A DNA stretch of 64,000 bases from Dipylidium caninum. Its lineage: Eukaryota; Platyhelminthes; Cestoda; Cyclophyllidea; Dipylidiidae. Under the pieces are notes generated by a model, which saw only the letters and a program-made list of their open reading frames with translations, was not told where the DNA came from and ran no database searches. Where the stretch lies: the NCBI GenBank assembly GCA_017562135.1, contig QEYB01000921.1, positions 310,001 to 374,000 of the forward strand, in the 5' to 3' direction. The translations under genes were made by a program, and so were the position numbers. This document shows positions 63,210 to 64,000 of the stretch, in pieces. Position 1 is the stretch's first letter; each line of letters starts with the position of its first letter.

Positions 63210-64000
63210 TTCAGAGAACGATTGGCCTAGTTAAAATGTACCATAGCCTGAGGTAAATGTATTAGTCACGTGTGTTAAGGTTTTATGACTTTCTCTGAAC
63301 AAAAAAAAGAATATGAGTGATTACCGATTAAGAAAGCAGTTTGCTAATTCGCGGCACGTAGCGCCATTATAAAGAGGTGACAGTAAGTTATCTACGAGAT
63401 TCCTGACGGGCTGAAAGCCCGCGCCAATTGTTTAAAAGGTAAGCAATGACGAGTTCACACGTAAAAATGAAAGATAAAAAAGCCCAATGCGCAGAATACG
63501 AAGGTCAATAATAAATTAGAGGGTACTAAGTGGCAACTCATCCAGAGTTACGCATTTAAGACAAACCACAGTGTTAACGTCTCAAAACTATACTATTACG
63601 AGGTCATAAAACTAACCCCTACTCAAAGTCAAATCACAGCACCCCTTGATGCCCAAAAAACAAAGTCGCTAACGCACACAATCTTGCTATGCCCGCTGAC
63701 CATTTGTTGATTTTGCCTCGGTCATGTAATTATAATCTAATTAATATTACCAGTTTAATTAAAATATCAACTGTTGAAATTGTAAGAGCTAATGTGTGCG
63801 CGGTAAATAATGTTCTTGTGTACCCCAGAATCTCAAATCAGTACAACTTGAACTGTAAGACCGATTCAAAAATTTCCAAGCGCTTTAGTTGGAGCTAAAG
63901 TTTGTGTTTTGCCCAACAAAAATTCTCGAAACTTACATTTTCGTCCGCATCATTAATTCGCATTTTCGGTTTGTTTTGGATCACGCCCCTTGCAACCCAA
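63210..64000. other. 5' flank of the BRD7/9 gene
   Basis: AT-rich sequence without a supported gene up to the window edge. It should contain the BRD7/9 5' UTR and promoter. The open frame at 63689-63898 has no recognisable features. Confidence 0.4.

Overview
The window is eukaryotic nuclear DNA, most likely from a parasitic flatworm and probably a cestode. Every recognisable gene is a metazoan gene split by GT-AG introns. Many of these introns are very short (about 31-40 nt), while one gene has multi-kilobase introns, a mix typical of platyhelminth genomes. The organism call is inference; the gene calls rest on reading conserved residues and on exon phases that join correctly.

Layout, left to right. 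(1) 77-1974, minus: a PINCH/LIMS-type five-LIM adaptor. (2) 2278-7438, plus: TBCCD1 (TBCC domain-containing protein 1), head to head with PINCH across 303 bp. (3) about 7872-17098, plus: TONSL (TPR, ankyrin, ubiquitin-like and leucine-rich repeat regions), with an apparent one-base frameshift in the ankyrin region. (4) 17748-18718, plus: a small intact gene for an unrecognised 157-residue coiled-coil protein. (5) 18899-20334, minus: proteasome subunit alpha-3 (PSMA3), tail to tail with gene 4. (6) 22152-48772, minus: an FGFR-like receptor tyrosine kinase spread over about 26.6 kb, with GC-rich introns full of low-complexity sequence. Signal peptide, Ig-type segments, membrane span, split kinase domain and Ser-rich tail are all found, but several extracellular exons are unresolved. 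(7) 50501-59138: a satellite of about fifteen roughly 572-bp units in at least two sequence subfamilies, preceded by a purine-rich tract. (8) 60806-63209, minus: a BRD7/BRD9-family protein, the SWI/SNF (PBAF/ncBAF) bromodomain subunit, whose bromodomain is strongly divergent and appears to lack the acetyl-lysine-binding asparagine.

The genes are not an operon. They act in integrin adhesion (PINCH), centrosome and Golgi positioning (TBCCD1), replication-fork repair (TONSL), protein degradation (PSMA3), growth-factor signalling (RTK) and chromatin remodelling (BRD7/9). Base composition is mosaic: moderately AT-rich up to about 22 kb, clearly GC-rich from about 22 to 46 kb (RTK introns), AT-rich again to 50 kb, then the GC-rich satellite, then AT-rich flanks around BRD7/9. 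The best candidates for something undescribed are the satellite with its block structure, the degenerate bromodomain and the unknown coiled-coil gene. No CRISPR, bacterial or viral system was seen.
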